DNA of 64,000 bases, from NCBI RefSeq assembly GCF_900114385.1, contig NZ_FOSW01000006.1:1-64000 (forward strand), read 5' to 3'. The position numbers and the translations under genes are program-made. Of this stretch, positions 52,093-60,736 are shown piece by piece. How positions within the stretch are numbered: position 1 is the stretch's first letter; every line of letters starts with the position of its first letter. The DNA comes from Geodermatophilus ruber (lineage in GTDB: Bacteria; Actinomycetota; Actinomycetes; Mycobacteriales; Geodermatophilaceae). The notes under the pieces are model-generated. The model was not told where the DNA came from. It did no database searches and worked only from the letters and a program-made list of their open reading frames with translations.

Positions 52093-52914
52093 TCAGACAC
52101 CTGGGCGCGCGGGGCTGTCAATCACCGGGAGCGCGGGGCCGACGGCGGCCGCGGCACGGGTGCGCAGCCAGCCGAGCCAGTCGGCCATCCCGTCACCGCG
52201 GGTGGCCGACACGGGCAGCACGGTGATCTCCGGGCGCAGCCGGCGCAGCAGGTCCAGGCAGCGGGCGAGGTCGAAGGACACGTAGGGCAGCAGGTCGACC
52301 TTGTTGACCAGCACCACGTCGGCGGTGCGGAACATGTGGGGGTACTTGGCGGGCTTGTCCTCGCCCTCGGGCACCGACATCACCACGGCGCGGCAGGTCT
52401 CGCCCAGGTCGAACAGCGCCGGGCAGACGAGGTTGCCGACGTTCTCGACGACGACCAGCGTGCCGTCGGCCGGGTCCAGCGCGGCCATGGCCCGGTGCAG
52501 CATGCCGGCGTCGAGATGGCAGCCCGAGCCGGTGTTGACCTGCACGACCGGCGCCCCGGCCGCGCGCACCCGCTCGGCGTCGACGACGGTCTCCTGATCG
52601 CCTTCGACGACGCCGACGGGCCGGCCGAGCGTGCGGATGGTGCGCTCGAGCAGCGTCGTCTTCCCCGAGCCCGGCGAGCTCATCAGGTTCACCACGACCA
52701 GGCCCCGGGCGGCGAACTCGGCCCGGTTGCCTGCGGCCAGTTCCTCGTTGCGGGAGAGCACCGCCTCCTCGAGGCGGACGGTGCGGGACCCGCCGTCCAC
52801 CTCGGGGGCGTGGTGGGGGTGGCCGTGGTGCGCGGGGTCGTGGGCGGCGGAAGGCCCGGCGTCGAGCCGGGTGAGCCGCGCGCCGTCGTCGCCGCACCCG
52901 CAGGTTCGGCACAT
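52093..52914 (-). CDS. hypB: Hydrogenase nickel-insertion GTPase HypB
   Basis: 273 residues. The N-terminal metal motif CRTCGCGDDG (high-affinity nickel site CxxCGC) is followed by a histidine-rich stretch, AAHDPAHHGHPHHAPE, that can store nickel. The G domain has the P-loop SSPGSGKTTLLERT, EGDQETVVDAER, NVGNLVCPALFDLGE and the specificity motif NKVDLLP. It delivers nickel to the large subunit with HypA. It starts 1 bp after the hypA stop. Confidence 0.97.
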   Translation of the reverse strand: MCRTCGCGDDGARLTRLDAGPSAAHDPAHHGHPHHAPEVDGGSRTVRLEEAVLSRNEELAAGNRAEFAARGLVVVNLMSSPGSGKTTLLERTIRTLGRPVGVVEGDQETVVDAERVRAAGAPVVQVNTGSGCHLDAGMLHRAMAALDPADGTLVVVENVGNLVCPALFDLGETCRAVVMSVPEGEDKPAKYPHMFRTADVVLVNKVDLLPYVSFDLARCLDLLRRLRPEITVLPVSATRGDGMADWLGWLRTRAAAAVGPALPVIDSPARPGV

Positions 52915-52915
52915 G

Positions 52916-53260
52916 TCAGGCCACCTCCACGGCCGTGACGACGAGATCGTCCCCGCCGCGGACCCGCACGTCGGTGCTGCCGCACCGGCAGCCCAGCAGC
53001 AGGTCCTCCACGGCGAAGACGGCCCCGCAGGAGTTGCAGCAGCCGACCCCGGGGGGTTCGTCGATCTCCAGGCGGGCCCCGGCGACCGGGGTCCCCGCGG
53101 CGACGAGGTCGAAGCAGAACCGCACGGCGTCGGGCACGACCCCCGACACGCGGCCGATCCGCAGGTGCACCGCCGTGATCCGCGCGTCGCCGATCCGCGC
53201 ACCGCCGACCTGCTCGACGACGGCGTCCACGACGGCCTGGGTGATCGCGAGCTCGTGCAC
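52916..53260 (-). CDS. hypA: Hydrogenase nickel metallochaperone HypA
   Basis: 114 residues from GTG, giving the conserved MHELAITQAV start with the nickel-binding His2. GGGAG lies 7 bases upstream. The zinc site is CCNSCGAVF with GCRCGS. LRIGRVSGVVPDAVRFCFDLV is typical of HypA. It is the first gene of the hydrogenase operon; the 128-bp gap upstream is where its promoter should lie, but no clear -35/-10 is visible. Confidence 0.95.
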   Translation of the reverse strand: MHELAITQAVVDAVVEQVGGARIGDARITAVHLRIGRVSGVVPDAVRFCFDLVAAGTPVAGARLEIDEPPGVGCCNSCGAVFAVEDLLLGCRCGSTDVRVRGGDDLVVTAVEVA

Positions 53261-53388
53261 CGGCGGCTCCCCGGTGGGCCCGCGGGCGACCGGGCACCAC
53301 CGCGGCCGGGGGCGTGGGCCCCCGCCCGTGCCGTTCGTCCTAGACCCGCGGGCGGCCGCGCGCAAGGGCGGTGGCGCCCGGCGTGCGG

Positions 53389-54141
53389 TCAGCCGGCGGC
53401 GACCCGGTCGGTGAGCGCGAGCACCCGCCGCCAGACGTCCTGGCAGGCGTCGGCCCACTGGCCGTGCGCCCGGTCGAAGAACGAGTGGGGCGCGCCGTCG
53501 TAGACCGCGGTGGTGACCTCGGCCCCGCCCGCGCGCATGGTCTCGGCCAGGGCCAGCTGGTCGGCCACGGGGGTGGCGCTGTCGGCCCCGGCGATGATCA
53601 TGAGCGTCGGCCGGGACGCGCGCTTGGCGGCCTCGCCCACCATGGAGGGCCGGCCGTAGAAGCCGATGCAGGCCGCGAGATCCAGCTCGCCACCGGCCAG
53701 CCGCCAGGAGTGGCTGCCGCCGAAGCAGAACCCGACGGTGACCACCGGCAGGTCCGGGCCGGTCCGCTCCCGCAGGTAGCCGATCGCCGCGGCGACGTCG
53801 GCGTCGACGCCGGCCTCCGTGGTCTGCGGGATGTGCGCCTGCCAGTCGAAGTCCTGGTCGCGGGTGCCGGTGGGCGAGGGCTCGGCGGTGCGCCCGAAGT
53901 AGTCGATCGCGACCGCGGCCAGCCCGGCCTCGGCGAACCGCTCCGTCAGCGCCACGTAGTAGGGGTGCAGGCCGCGGATGTCGGGGAGGACGACGACGCC
54001 TACGCGCGCGGGGGCTGCGGGGGTGGCATGGGCCGCGGCCACCTCGGTGCCGTCAGCGGCGGTCAGGGTCAGCAGTCCTCGTTCGGCGACGTCCCCGGTC
54101 CGGGGCGGCGCGGGCGGTCGGCTGTCGGGGTCATGGCACAT
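53389..54141 (-). CDS. Dienelactone hydrolase family protein
   Basis: 250 residues. The alpha/beta hydrolase nucleophile is a cysteine in VGFCFGGSHSW, and the acid and base are in IIAGADSATPVADQ and DGAPHSFFDRA. VVVLPDIRGLHPYYVALTERFAEAGLAAVAIDYFGRT is typical of DLH proteins. It might act in chloroaromatic breakdown, but most family members are general esterases and no chlorocatechol gene is near. It precedes hypA on the same strand. Confidence 0.87.
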   Translation of the reverse strand: MCHDPDSRPPAPPRTGDVAERGLLTLTAADGTEVAAAHATPAAPARVGVVVLPDIRGLHPYYVALTERFAEAGLAAVAIDYFGRTAEPSPTGTRDQDFDWQAHIPQTTEAGVDADVAAAIGYLRERTGPDLPVVTVGFCFGGSHSWRLAGGELDLAACIGFYGRPSMVGEAAKRASRPTLMIIAGADSATPVADQLALAETMRAGGAEVTTAVYDGAPHSFFDRAHGQWADACQDVWRRVLALTDRVAAG

Positions 54142-54189
54142 GCCCCGATTTGTACCGGGGCCGGGACCGGGCCGCCCAGCGAGCCGTGC

Positions 54190-54729
54190 TCAGGTGTCGG
54201 CGGCGGCGTCCGCGAGCTCCGACCGGCCGCCGAAGAGCTCCGCCGCCACCTCACGGCGGGCGTCGGCGAGCCAGTGGTGCTGCTTGTCGGCCTGGTTGAT
54301 CAGCCGCTCGAACAGGACGCGGTCGATCCGCGGGTCGACGTCGGTGAGCGAGAGCAGCGTCTCGAACCCGGCGCGCTTGGCCAGCACCGCGATGGCGATG
54401 AACTCGAACTCGACGAGGTCGCTGAGCGGGGACCGGGACAGCAGGGCGCCGTTGAGCTTGCCCCGCGCCAGCTTCTCCCCCACCCAGGTGAGGGCCTGCT
54501 TGTACTGGCGGACGGGGATGCCGAGCGCCTGCATGGTCGTCTTCAGCGCGCTCCGCTCCTCGCGCAGCTCGCCGAGCAGCTCCTCCAGCCGCGGCCCGTA
54601 GGTGCTGGCACGGTGGCGGCCCAGCATGCGCCTGACCAGCTCGATCCCGCCGGTGGACGCGGCCAGGTGGTCATTGAGATAGATGCCGAGCAGCTCGAGG
54701 TTGCGGATCCCACTCGGTGCGGACGACAC
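54190..54729 (-). CDS. Helical hypothetical protein (ferritin-like bundle possible)
   Basis: 179 residues from a GTG with GGGAG 7 bases upstream. It begins GIRNLELLGIYLNDHLAASTGGIELVRRMLGRH and continues as long helices (SDLVEFEFIAIAVLAKRAGFETLLSLTDVDPRID, then INQADKQHHWLADARREVAAELF). The Glu and His residues on several helices would suit a ferritin-like four-helix bundle, but no clear di-iron pairs are recognised. The family is known to me only as an actinobacterial conserved hypothetical. Confidence 0.68.
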   Translation of the reverse strand: MSSAPSGIRNLELLGIYLNDHLAASTGGIELVRRMLGRHRASTYGPRLEELLGELREERSALKTTMQALGIPVRQYKQALTWVGEKLARGKLNGALLSRSPLSDLVEFEFIAIAVLAKRAGFETLLSLTDVDPRIDRVLFERLINQADKQHHWLADARREVAAELFGGRSELADAAADT

Positions 54730-54812
54730 GGGCACTCCCAGGGACGACAGGACGGCGGTGGCGCCATTCTCGTCGCCCGGTGAACCCGGCGCGCGGCGAC
54801 GGCGTGCTGGGC

Positions 54813-55385
54813 TCACCCGGCCGCGCGGGCGAGCAGGCGGGCGGCGGTGGGCCGCAGCTCCCGCTCGAGCTCCCAGGAGCCGGCGGCCAGCCGCTGGCCC
54901 ACGGCCTGCCGGGAGATGCCCAGCGCCGCAGCCGCCTCGGCCTGGGTGCGGCCGGCGGCGACCAGCCCGATCGCCTCCCAGGCGTGCGCGCTGCGCCGCT
55001 GCACGAGCGCGGCCAGCGCGGTCAGCACCGCCTGGGCGTCGCCGGCCTCGGCCGGGACCGCGCCCCGCACGGCCAGGCGGGCCGCGCGCTGCCCGGCCGC
55101 GTCGACCGCACGGCGGGCACAGCGGAACGCGGTCCCGGCGCCGGTGCGCGGGCCGTCGGGCACCGGGCCGGCGCCCACGCCGATGCACCAGCCCGCCGCG
55201 CGGACCAGCTCCAGTACGACGTCGACGACGGCGTCGGGCTCGGCCAGGACCCCTTGGAACTCGGTCCCGGTGGTCCGCTCGAACGGCAGAACCGTCGGCA
55301 CCGTCTCGTTGAGCCGCCGCACGGCGTCCGGCACCCGGTCCCGTGCGCTCCGCGCATCCGGGTCGAGGAGGAGGACGTACGGCAC
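54813..55385 (-). CDS. HTH-domain protein (SatD-like)
   Basis: 190 residues from GTG. The N-terminus (PYVLLLDPDARSARDRVPDAVRRLNE) and FQGVLAEPDAVVDVVLELVRAAGWCIGVGAGPV resemble the SatD/cyclase-like sensory fold. The C-terminus has a helix-turn-helix, LVAAGRTQAEAAAALGISRQAVGQRL. It is probably a regulator. Targets are unknown; the neighbours do not form an operon with it. Confidence 0.72.
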   Translation of the reverse strand: MPYVLLLDPDARSARDRVPDAVRRLNETVPTVLPFERTTGTEFQGVLAEPDAVVDVVLELVRAAGWCIGVGAGPVPDGPRTGAGTAFRCARRAVDAAGQRAARLAVRGAVPAEAGDAQAVLTALAALVQRRSAHAWEAIGLVAAGRTQAEAAAALGISRQAVGQRLAAGSWELERELRPTAARLLARAAG

Positions 55386-55424
55386 CCGGCCAGCCTCGCA
55401 ACCGGCCCCCGTCGCAGGCAAGCT

Positions 55425-55892
55425 TCAGAGCTTGTCGACGACCTCCGGCGGAAAGCCGCCGGTCGCGATCGGCCCCCAGCGCTCGATGGTGATCCGCAGC
55501 AGCGACTTGCCCTGCCGGGTCATGGCCGCGCGGTACTCGGACCAGTCGGGGTGCTCCCCGCTGATCGCGCGGTAGTAGTCGACCAGCGGCTCCAGTGCCT
55601 CGGGCAGGTCCAGGACCTCCGCCCGCCCGTCGACCTGCGCCCATGGCCCGTCCCAGTCGTCGGAGAGCACGCACAGCGAGACGGCCGGGTCGCGCCGGGC
55701 GTTGGCCACCTTGGCCCGCTGGGGGTAGGTGGAGACGACGACCCGCCCCTGGTCGTCGAGGCCGCAGGTCACCGGCGAGAGCTGGGCGCCGCCCTCGCTG
55801 CGGCGGGTCATCAGCACCGCCCGGTGCCTCGGGCGCAGGAACTCCTCCAGGGCGGCGCGGTCGACCCGGTCGGCGGTCGCGGTTCTCGGCAT
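55425..55892 (-). CDS. PPOX-class F420-dependent oxidoreductase
   Basis: 155 residues of the flavin/F420-binding split barrel family. RPRHRAVLMTRRSEGGAQLSPVTCGLDDQGRVVVSTYPQRAKVANARRDP forms the first strands; LSDDWDGPWAQVDGRAEVLDLPEALEPLVDYY is the usual middle. Members reduce diverse compounds with F420H2. The substrate is unknown. Confidence 0.87.
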   Translation of the reverse strand: MPRTATADRVDRAALEEFLRPRHRAVLMTRRSEGGAQLSPVTCGLDDQGRVVVSTYPQRAKVANARRDPAVSLCVLSDDWDGPWAQVDGRAEVLDLPEALEPLVDYYRAISGEHPDWSEYRAAMTRQGKSLLRITIERWGPIATGGFPPEVVDKL

Positions 55893-55970
55893 GGCGCCGA
55901 CGCTACGACGTGGGGAGCGATGATCGTTTTCTGCCCGGCCCGGAGCGGTCCGGTGTGTTGTGATCGACCC

Positions 55971-57281
55971 ATGAGGCTCCGCCCACCCGGTCGCACGAGC
56001 GCCACCCCGGCTCCGGCGCGCCCGGAGCCGGCCGGCCCGGCGGCCGACGAGCGCCGCGACCCGGCTCTGCCCGCGGCCACCCAGGCGCCGGCCCCGACCG
56101 CCGGCCGCGGCCCCCGGCTCCAGGCGGCCGCCCGCAAGGTGGCCATCGGCTCGGCCCAGTTCCTGCTCATCGTGGCCGCCGTGGTCGTCCTCGGCTACGT
56201 GCTCGGCCGGCTGTGGGCCATCCTGCTGCCGATCGTGCTCGGGCTGCTCATCGCGACCGTGCTCTGGCCCCCGACCCGGTTCCTGCGCAGGCACGGGTGG
56301 CCCCCCGCTCTCGCGGCGGCGCTGGTCCTGCTCGCGTTCATCGCCCTGATCGTCGGCATCATCGCCGTCATCGCGCCCCAGGTCGCCGACCAGGTCGTCG
56401 AGCTGGCCGATCAGGCGACCGCCGGCCTGCAGGACATCCAGCAGTGGCTCGCCGGCCCGCCGTTCAACCTGGGCGAGGACCAGATCGGCAACGCCGTCGA
56501 CTCCACGATCAACTCCATCCAGGGCAACGCCCAGAACATCGCGGGCTACGCGCTGACCGGCGTCTCCGCCGTCGGCAACAGCCTGATCAACCTGCTGCTG
56601 GCCCTGGTCCTGTGCTTCTTCTTCATCAAGGACGGGCCGCGCTTCGTGCCCTGGCTGTCGGCGCAGACCGGCCCGCGCGCGGCCCGGCACGTGGCGGCGC
56701 TGTCCTACAAGACCTGGTCGACGCTGTCGGAGTTCATCCGCCAGCAGGCCCTCGTCGGCTTCATCGACGCCTTCTTCATCGGCCTCGGGCTGTGGATCCT
56801 CGACGTCCCGCTGGTGATCCCGCTGGCCGTGCTCACCTTCTTCGGCGCGTTCATCCCGATCATCGGTGCCTTCGTCGCCGGTGCCTTCGCCGTCCTGGTG
56901 GCGCTGGTCGACGAGGGCTTCACCGTGGCGTTGATCGTCCTCGGCGTCGTCGTGCTGGTGCAGCAGCTCGAGGGCAACGTGCTGCAGCCGATCATCCAGG
57001 GCCGCGGGTTCAACCTGCACGCGGCCGTGGTGATCCTGGCGGTCACCGCCGGGAGCAGCCTGGCCGGCATCACCGGGGCCTTCCTCGGCGTGCCGGTGGC
57101 GGCGCTGATCGCCGTGGTCTACCGGTATGTCCGCGACCAGCTCGACGGGCGGTCACCGGAGGTGGCCGAGGACGGCACCCGGCCGCGGATCACCGGCGAC
57201 GAGGACGGGGCCGCCGTCGAGCACGAACAGGTGCAGGCCCGGGCGGCCGCCCGGGGCCCCGAGGGGGACAGCGAGCCCTGA
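55971..57281 (+). CDS. AI-2E family transporter, second copy
   Basis: 436 residues. After a 55-residue Pro/Ala/Arg-rich cytoplasmic start come seven or eight membrane helices (first near 60-85). The family loop (QVVELADQATAGLQDIQQWLAGPPFNLGEDQIG) and the conserved VIPLAVLTFFGAFIPIIGAFVAGAFAVLVALVDEGFTVALIVLGVVVLVQQLEGNVLQPIIQGRGFNLHAAVVILAVTAGSSLAGITGAFLGVPVAAL-type core are present. It differs from the copy at 38689. It is divergent from the PPOX gene across 78 bp. Confidence 0.9.
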   Translation: MRLRPPGRTSATPAPARPEPAGPAADERRDPALPAATQAPAPTAGRGPRLQAAARKVAIGSAQFLLIVAAVVVLGYVLGRLWAILLPIVLGLLIATVLWPPTRFLRRHGWPPALAAALVLLAFIALIVGIIAVIAPQVADQVVELADQATAGLQDIQQWLAGPPFNLGEDQIGNAVDSTINSIQGNAQNIAGYALTGVSAVGNSLINLLLALVLCFFFIKDGPRFVPWLSAQTGPRAARHVAALSYKTWSTLSEFIRQQALVGFIDAFFIGLGLWILDVPLVIPLAVLTFFGAFIPIIGAFVAGAFAVLVALVDEGFTVALIVLGVVVLVQQLEGNVLQPIIQGRGFNLHAAVVILAVTAGSSLAGITGAFLGVPVAALIAVVYRYVRDQLDGRSPEVAEDGTRPRITGDEDGAAVEHEQVQARAAARGPEGDSEP

Positions 57282-57358
57282 CCGGGTGACAGCGGGAATG
57301 CCGCCGCACCCCCTGCAGCTGGACAGCACGAACGATCCCGGACCGAGGAGGCACGACC

Positions 57359-58309
57359 GTGGCGCAGCAACCGGAGGAGCTCGTCGAGCTGCTCCCCGAG
57401 GCCGAGCCGTTCCTCGCGCGCGAGGCGCAGGCCGCCGGGCCTGCGCAACGCCGCGGACTGGTGCTGGTGCACGACCTGGCCGGCGAGTTCGACGCCGCCC
57501 GCGCCGGGGCGCTCGCCGGCGCGCACCTGCTGGCGAGCCTCCCCCACGAGGTGATCGCGCGGTTCGACGCCGACAGCCTCGTCGACTACCGGGGGCACCG
57601 GCCGCGGATGACCTTCCACGGCGACCGCTACGAGTCCTTCGTCGCGCCGGAGATCCTGCTCTACGCCCTGGAGGACGACGCCGGGGAGCCGTTCCTGCTG
57701 CTGCACGGCGCCGAGCCGGACTTCGCCTGGGAGCGGTTCGTCGCGGCGGTGAGCATGCTGGTCGAGAGCCTGGGAGTCACGTCGGTGGCCGCCCTGCAGG
57801 CCATCCCCATGCCGGTGCCGCACACCCGCCCGGTCACCGTCACCGCGCACGCCACGCGCCGCCAGCTCATCGAGTCCTACCCCGTCTACTGGGGGGAGCT
57901 GCAGATCCCGGGCAGCGTCGCCGCGCTGCTGGAGCTGCGGCTGGGCGAGGCCGGGGTCGACGCGTTCGGCGTGGCCGCGCACGTGCCGCACTACCTGGCG
58001 CAGGCCACCTTTCCGGCCGCCTCGCTGAGCCTGCTCGAGCACCTCTCCGCGCTCACCGGGCTGCACCTGCCGACCGAGACGCTGCGCGAGGCCGCCGAGT
58101 CCCACCGCACCGAGGTGGACGAGCAGCTGGCCCGCTCACCGGAGAACACCGCCGTGGTGGCCGCGCTGGAGGAGCAGTACGACCGGTTCACCGCCGCCCG
58201 CGAGGGCACCGACCTGCTCGGCGGCGCCGGCGAGGTGCCCAGCGGCGAGGAGCTGGGGGCGGAGTTCGAGCGGTTCCTCGCCGAGCGAGACCGCCGCCGC
58301 AACGAGTGA
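57359..58309 (+). CDS. PAC2 family protein
   Basis: 316 residues from GTG. The PAC2 (proteasome assembly chaperone-like) fold shows as LVHDLAGEFDAARAGALAGAHLLASLPHEVIARFDADSLVDYRGHRPRMTF, with EILLYALEDDAGEPFLLLHGAEPDFAWERF next. GVAAHVPHYLAQATFPAASLSLLEHLSALTGLHLP matches the C-terminal half. Function in bacteria is uncertain; some actinobacterial members accompany proteasome genes, but none are here. Confidence 0.87.
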   Translation: MAQQPEELVELLPEAEPFLAREAQAAGPAQRRGLVLVHDLAGEFDAARAGALAGAHLLASLPHEVIARFDADSLVDYRGHRPRMTFHGDRYESFVAPEILLYALEDDAGEPFLLLHGAEPDFAWERFVAAVSMLVESLGVTSVAALQAIPMPVPHTRPVTVTAHATRRQLIESYPVYWGELQIPGSVAALLELRLGEAGVDAFGVAAHVPHYLAQATFPAASLSLLEHLSALTGLHLPTETLREAAESHRTEVDEQLARSPENTAVVAALEEQYDRFTAAREGTDLLGGAGEVPSGEELGAEFERFLAERDRRRNE

Positions 58310-58321
58310 CCGCTCCCGGCC

Positions 58322-59614
58322 TCAGGCCCGCCGCGGCCGCGCGGCGCTGATGCCGACCGCGCCCAGCAGCCCGACGGCGGCGAACAGGTAGAAGCCCCAC
58401 GGGAAGGCCAGGCCGGCGCTGACCAGCAGGCCCGCGAGCAGCGGGCCGACGATCGCGCCGACGCGGCCGGCTCCGGCCGACCAGCCCAGCGCCGTCGCGC
58501 GCACCTGCGGCGGGTGGTTGGCGCTGACGAACGCGTACACCAGCACCTGCGCGCTGAACACGAAGCAGCCGGTCAGGAAGACCATCAGGTAGATGCCCGC
58601 GATCGGCAGCCGGACCGAGAGCAGGGCCAGCAGCAGCGCGGCACCGGCGAACCAGACGATGCCGGCCGGGCGCACCCCGATCCGGTCGGCGACCGCGCCG
58701 GCGATCAGCAGGCCGACGACGGCGCCCAGGTTGAGCACGGTGAGGAAGGCCAGCTGCGCGCCCAGGTCGTACCCGGCCTCGCGCATGATCCCGGGCAGCC
58801 AGTTGTTCAGCCCGTAGACCAGCAGCAGCCCCATGAACGAGGTCACCGCGATCGCCACGGTGTTGCGCAGGTAGCCGCCTCCGAACAGGGTGCGGAGGGC
58901 CGCCGCGGCACCTGTCGCGGGCGCCGCACCCGCGCCCGGCGCCTCCAGTTCGAGCCCGTACCGGCCGGCGACCACCTCGGCCTCCGCGCGCCGGCCGTGG
59001 GCGAGCAGCCAGGCGGCCGACTCGGGCAGGTGCCGCAGCATGAGCGGGACCAGCACGAGCGCGGGCAGCGCGCCGACGACGTACATCCAGCGCCAGCCGA
59101 TCGGCGCCACGACGAGGATGCCCGACGCGGCGGTGGCCACCGCGCCCACGTGGTAGCCGGTCATCATCGTGGTGGTCGCCCGGCCGGCGCGGGTACCGCG
59201 GCTGAACTCGTTCACCAGGGCGATCGCCGTCGGCAGGCAGCCGCCGAGGCCCAGGCCGGCGAGGAAGCGCAGCGCGCCGAAGACATACGGGTTCGGCGCC
59301 GCGGCGCACAGCAGGGTGAGCACCGAGAAGGAGATCACCGCGCCGATCAACGCCCTGCGGCGGCCGAACAGGTCGGTGAGCGCGCCGATGCTCAGCGCGC
59401 CGGCCATCATGCCGACCAGCCCGACGGTGATCAGCGCGCTCGCGCCGCCGGCGGTCAGCCCCCACTCCTGCTGCAGGCCGCTGAGCGTCGTCGGCACCAC
59501 GACGAGGTCGAACCCGTCGAGCAGCACGGCGATCCAGCACAGCGGCGCGACCCAGCCGGCCGCGCGGGCGGCGGTCCGCCCGCCCGACGACTCCCTCATG
59601 GCAGTGGTGCCCAC
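58322..59614 (-). CDS. AAHS-family aromatic acid:H+ symporter (PcaK/BenK-like)
   Basis: 430 residues with 12 membrane helices. The AAHS signature LLDGFDLVVVPTTLSGLQQEWGL in helix 1 carries the Asp needed for aromatic acid transport, and GALTDLFGRRRALIGAV is the MFS loop. RFLAGLGLGGCLPTAIALVNEFSRGTRAGRATTTMMTGYHVGA is also typical. A likely substrate is 4-hydroxybenzoate or protocatechuate, which the pob-pca genes at the other end of the window would use. The stop is 12 bp from the convergent PAC2 gene. Confidence 0.88.
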   Translation of the reverse strand: MGTTAMRESSGGRTAARAAGWVAPLCWIAVLLDGFDLVVVPTTLSGLQQEWGLTAGGASALITVGLVGMMAGALSIGALTDLFGRRRALIGAVISFSVLTLLCAAAPNPYVFGALRFLAGLGLGGCLPTAIALVNEFSRGTRAGRATTTMMTGYHVGAVATAASGILVVAPIGWRWMYVVGALPALVLVPLMLRHLPESAAWLLAHGRRAEAEVVAGRYGLELEAPGAGAAPATGAAAALRTLFGGGYLRNTVAIAVTSFMGLLLVYGLNNWLPGIMREAGYDLGAQLAFLTVLNLGAVVGLLIAGAVADRIGVRPAGIVWFAGAALLLALLSVRLPIAGIYLMVFLTGCFVFSAQVLVYAFVSANHPPQVRATALGWSAGAGRVGAIVGPLLAGLLVSAGLAFPWGFYLFAAVGLLGAVGISAARPRRA

Positions 59615-59754
59615 ATCTCCCCCTGGTGCGCCTTCGGTCGGATCGGGGCGACGGTAGGCGTGTGAGCCGGGCCTCAGCGGGGTGGGGTGGGGCGGGATGT
59701 CACCCGCCCGACGTCACGGCCCCGCTCACGCGATGACCGACGCCCGAGCTCCGC

Positions 59755-60651
59755 TCACGCGAAGACGATGGTCTTCGCGCCGTCCACGATCACCCGGTCC
59801 TCGACGTGCCAGGTGACGGCCTGGGCGAGCACCTGCCGCTCCACGTACCGGCCGATGCGGCGCATGTCCTCCACCGTGGCCCGGTGGTCGATGCGGGCGA
59901 CCTCCTGCTCGATGATCGGACCCGCGTCCAGCTCCGGCGTCACGTAGTGCGCGGTCGCCCCGATCAGCTTCACGCCGCGGTCGTGCGCCGCCTGGTAGGG
60001 GTTCGCGCCGACGAACGCCGGCAGGAAGCTGTGGTGGATGTTGATCAGCCGCTCCGGGAACCGGGCGCAGAAGTCGGCCGAGACGATCTGCATGTAGCGG
60101 GCCAGCACCACCAGGTCGACGTCGCCGATCAGCGCCAGCGCCGCGGCCTCCGCCTCGGCCTTGGTGTCGGCGGTGACCGCCACGTGGTGGAAGGGGATGC
60201 CCGCCGCGCGGGCGACCGGCTCCAGATCGGGGTGGTTGGAGACGACGGCGGCGAGCTCGGCCCGCAGGTCCCCGGAGCGCACCCGGTAGATCAGCTCCTG
60301 CAGCACGTGGTCGGTCCTGCTGACGAACACCGCCAGCCGCGGCCGGTGCGCGGCCTCGGTCAGCCGCCAGGTCATCCCGAACTCGCCCGCCAGCGCCGCC
60401 AGCCGCTGCTCCAGCTCGGCCCACCTCCCGGCGAGGTCGGCGAGGAAGAACTCCAGCCGGAGGAAGAACGTGCCCCCGCTGGGGTCCGAGGAGTGCTGCT
60501 GGGAGTCGGTGATGTTCGCGCCGACCGCGGCCATCAGGCCGCTGACCGCGGCCACGATGCCGGGGCGGTCGGGGCAGCGGACGACGAGGCGTCCGACGTC
60601 GGCCAGCCGGTCGTCGCGGGGACCGATGGTGGGCAGTTCAGCAACGGACAC
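59755..60651 (-). CDS. purU: Formyltetrahydrofolate deformylase
   Basis: 298 residues from GTG. The N-terminal ACT domain (LVVRCPDRPGIVAAVSGLMAAVGANITDSQQHSS) leads into the formyltransferase-like domain with VVSNHPDLEPVARAAGIPFHHV and the active-site region RLINIHHSFLPAFVGANPYQAAHDRGVKLIGATAHYVTPELDAGPII (Asn, His, Asp). It releases formate from 10-formyl-THF. No partner gene adjoins it. Confidence 0.95.
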   Translation of the reverse strand: MSVAELPTIGPRDDRLADVGRLVVRCPDRPGIVAAVSGLMAAVGANITDSQQHSSDPSGGTFFLRLEFFLADLAGRWAELEQRLAALAGEFGMTWRLTEAAHRPRLAVFVSRTDHVLQELIYRVRSGDLRAELAAVVSNHPDLEPVARAAGIPFHHVAVTADTKAEAEAAALALIGDVDLVVLARYMQIVSADFCARFPERLINIHHSFLPAFVGANPYQAAHDRGVKLIGATAHYVTPELDAGPIIEQEVARIDHRATVEDMRRIGRYVERQVLAQAVTWHVEDRVIVDGAKTIVFA

Positions 60652-60736
60652 GAGAAGCGAGGATGCCAGGCCCGGGGACGGCCCCCTCCAGGGCACCGCC
60701 CCGAGCGCGCGAGGGGTGGGGAGGAGGGGTCCGTGT

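Noticed and set aside
52712-52914. Possible separate small gene for the His-rich segment before the HypB G domain
   Set aside because: The frame is continuous with HypB and begins with the CxxCGC nickel motif that is normal for HypB.
53261-53388. A small gene or hairpin in the gap before hypA
   Set aside because: No frame with a ribosome site and no stable symmetric stem were found; only promoter space remains.
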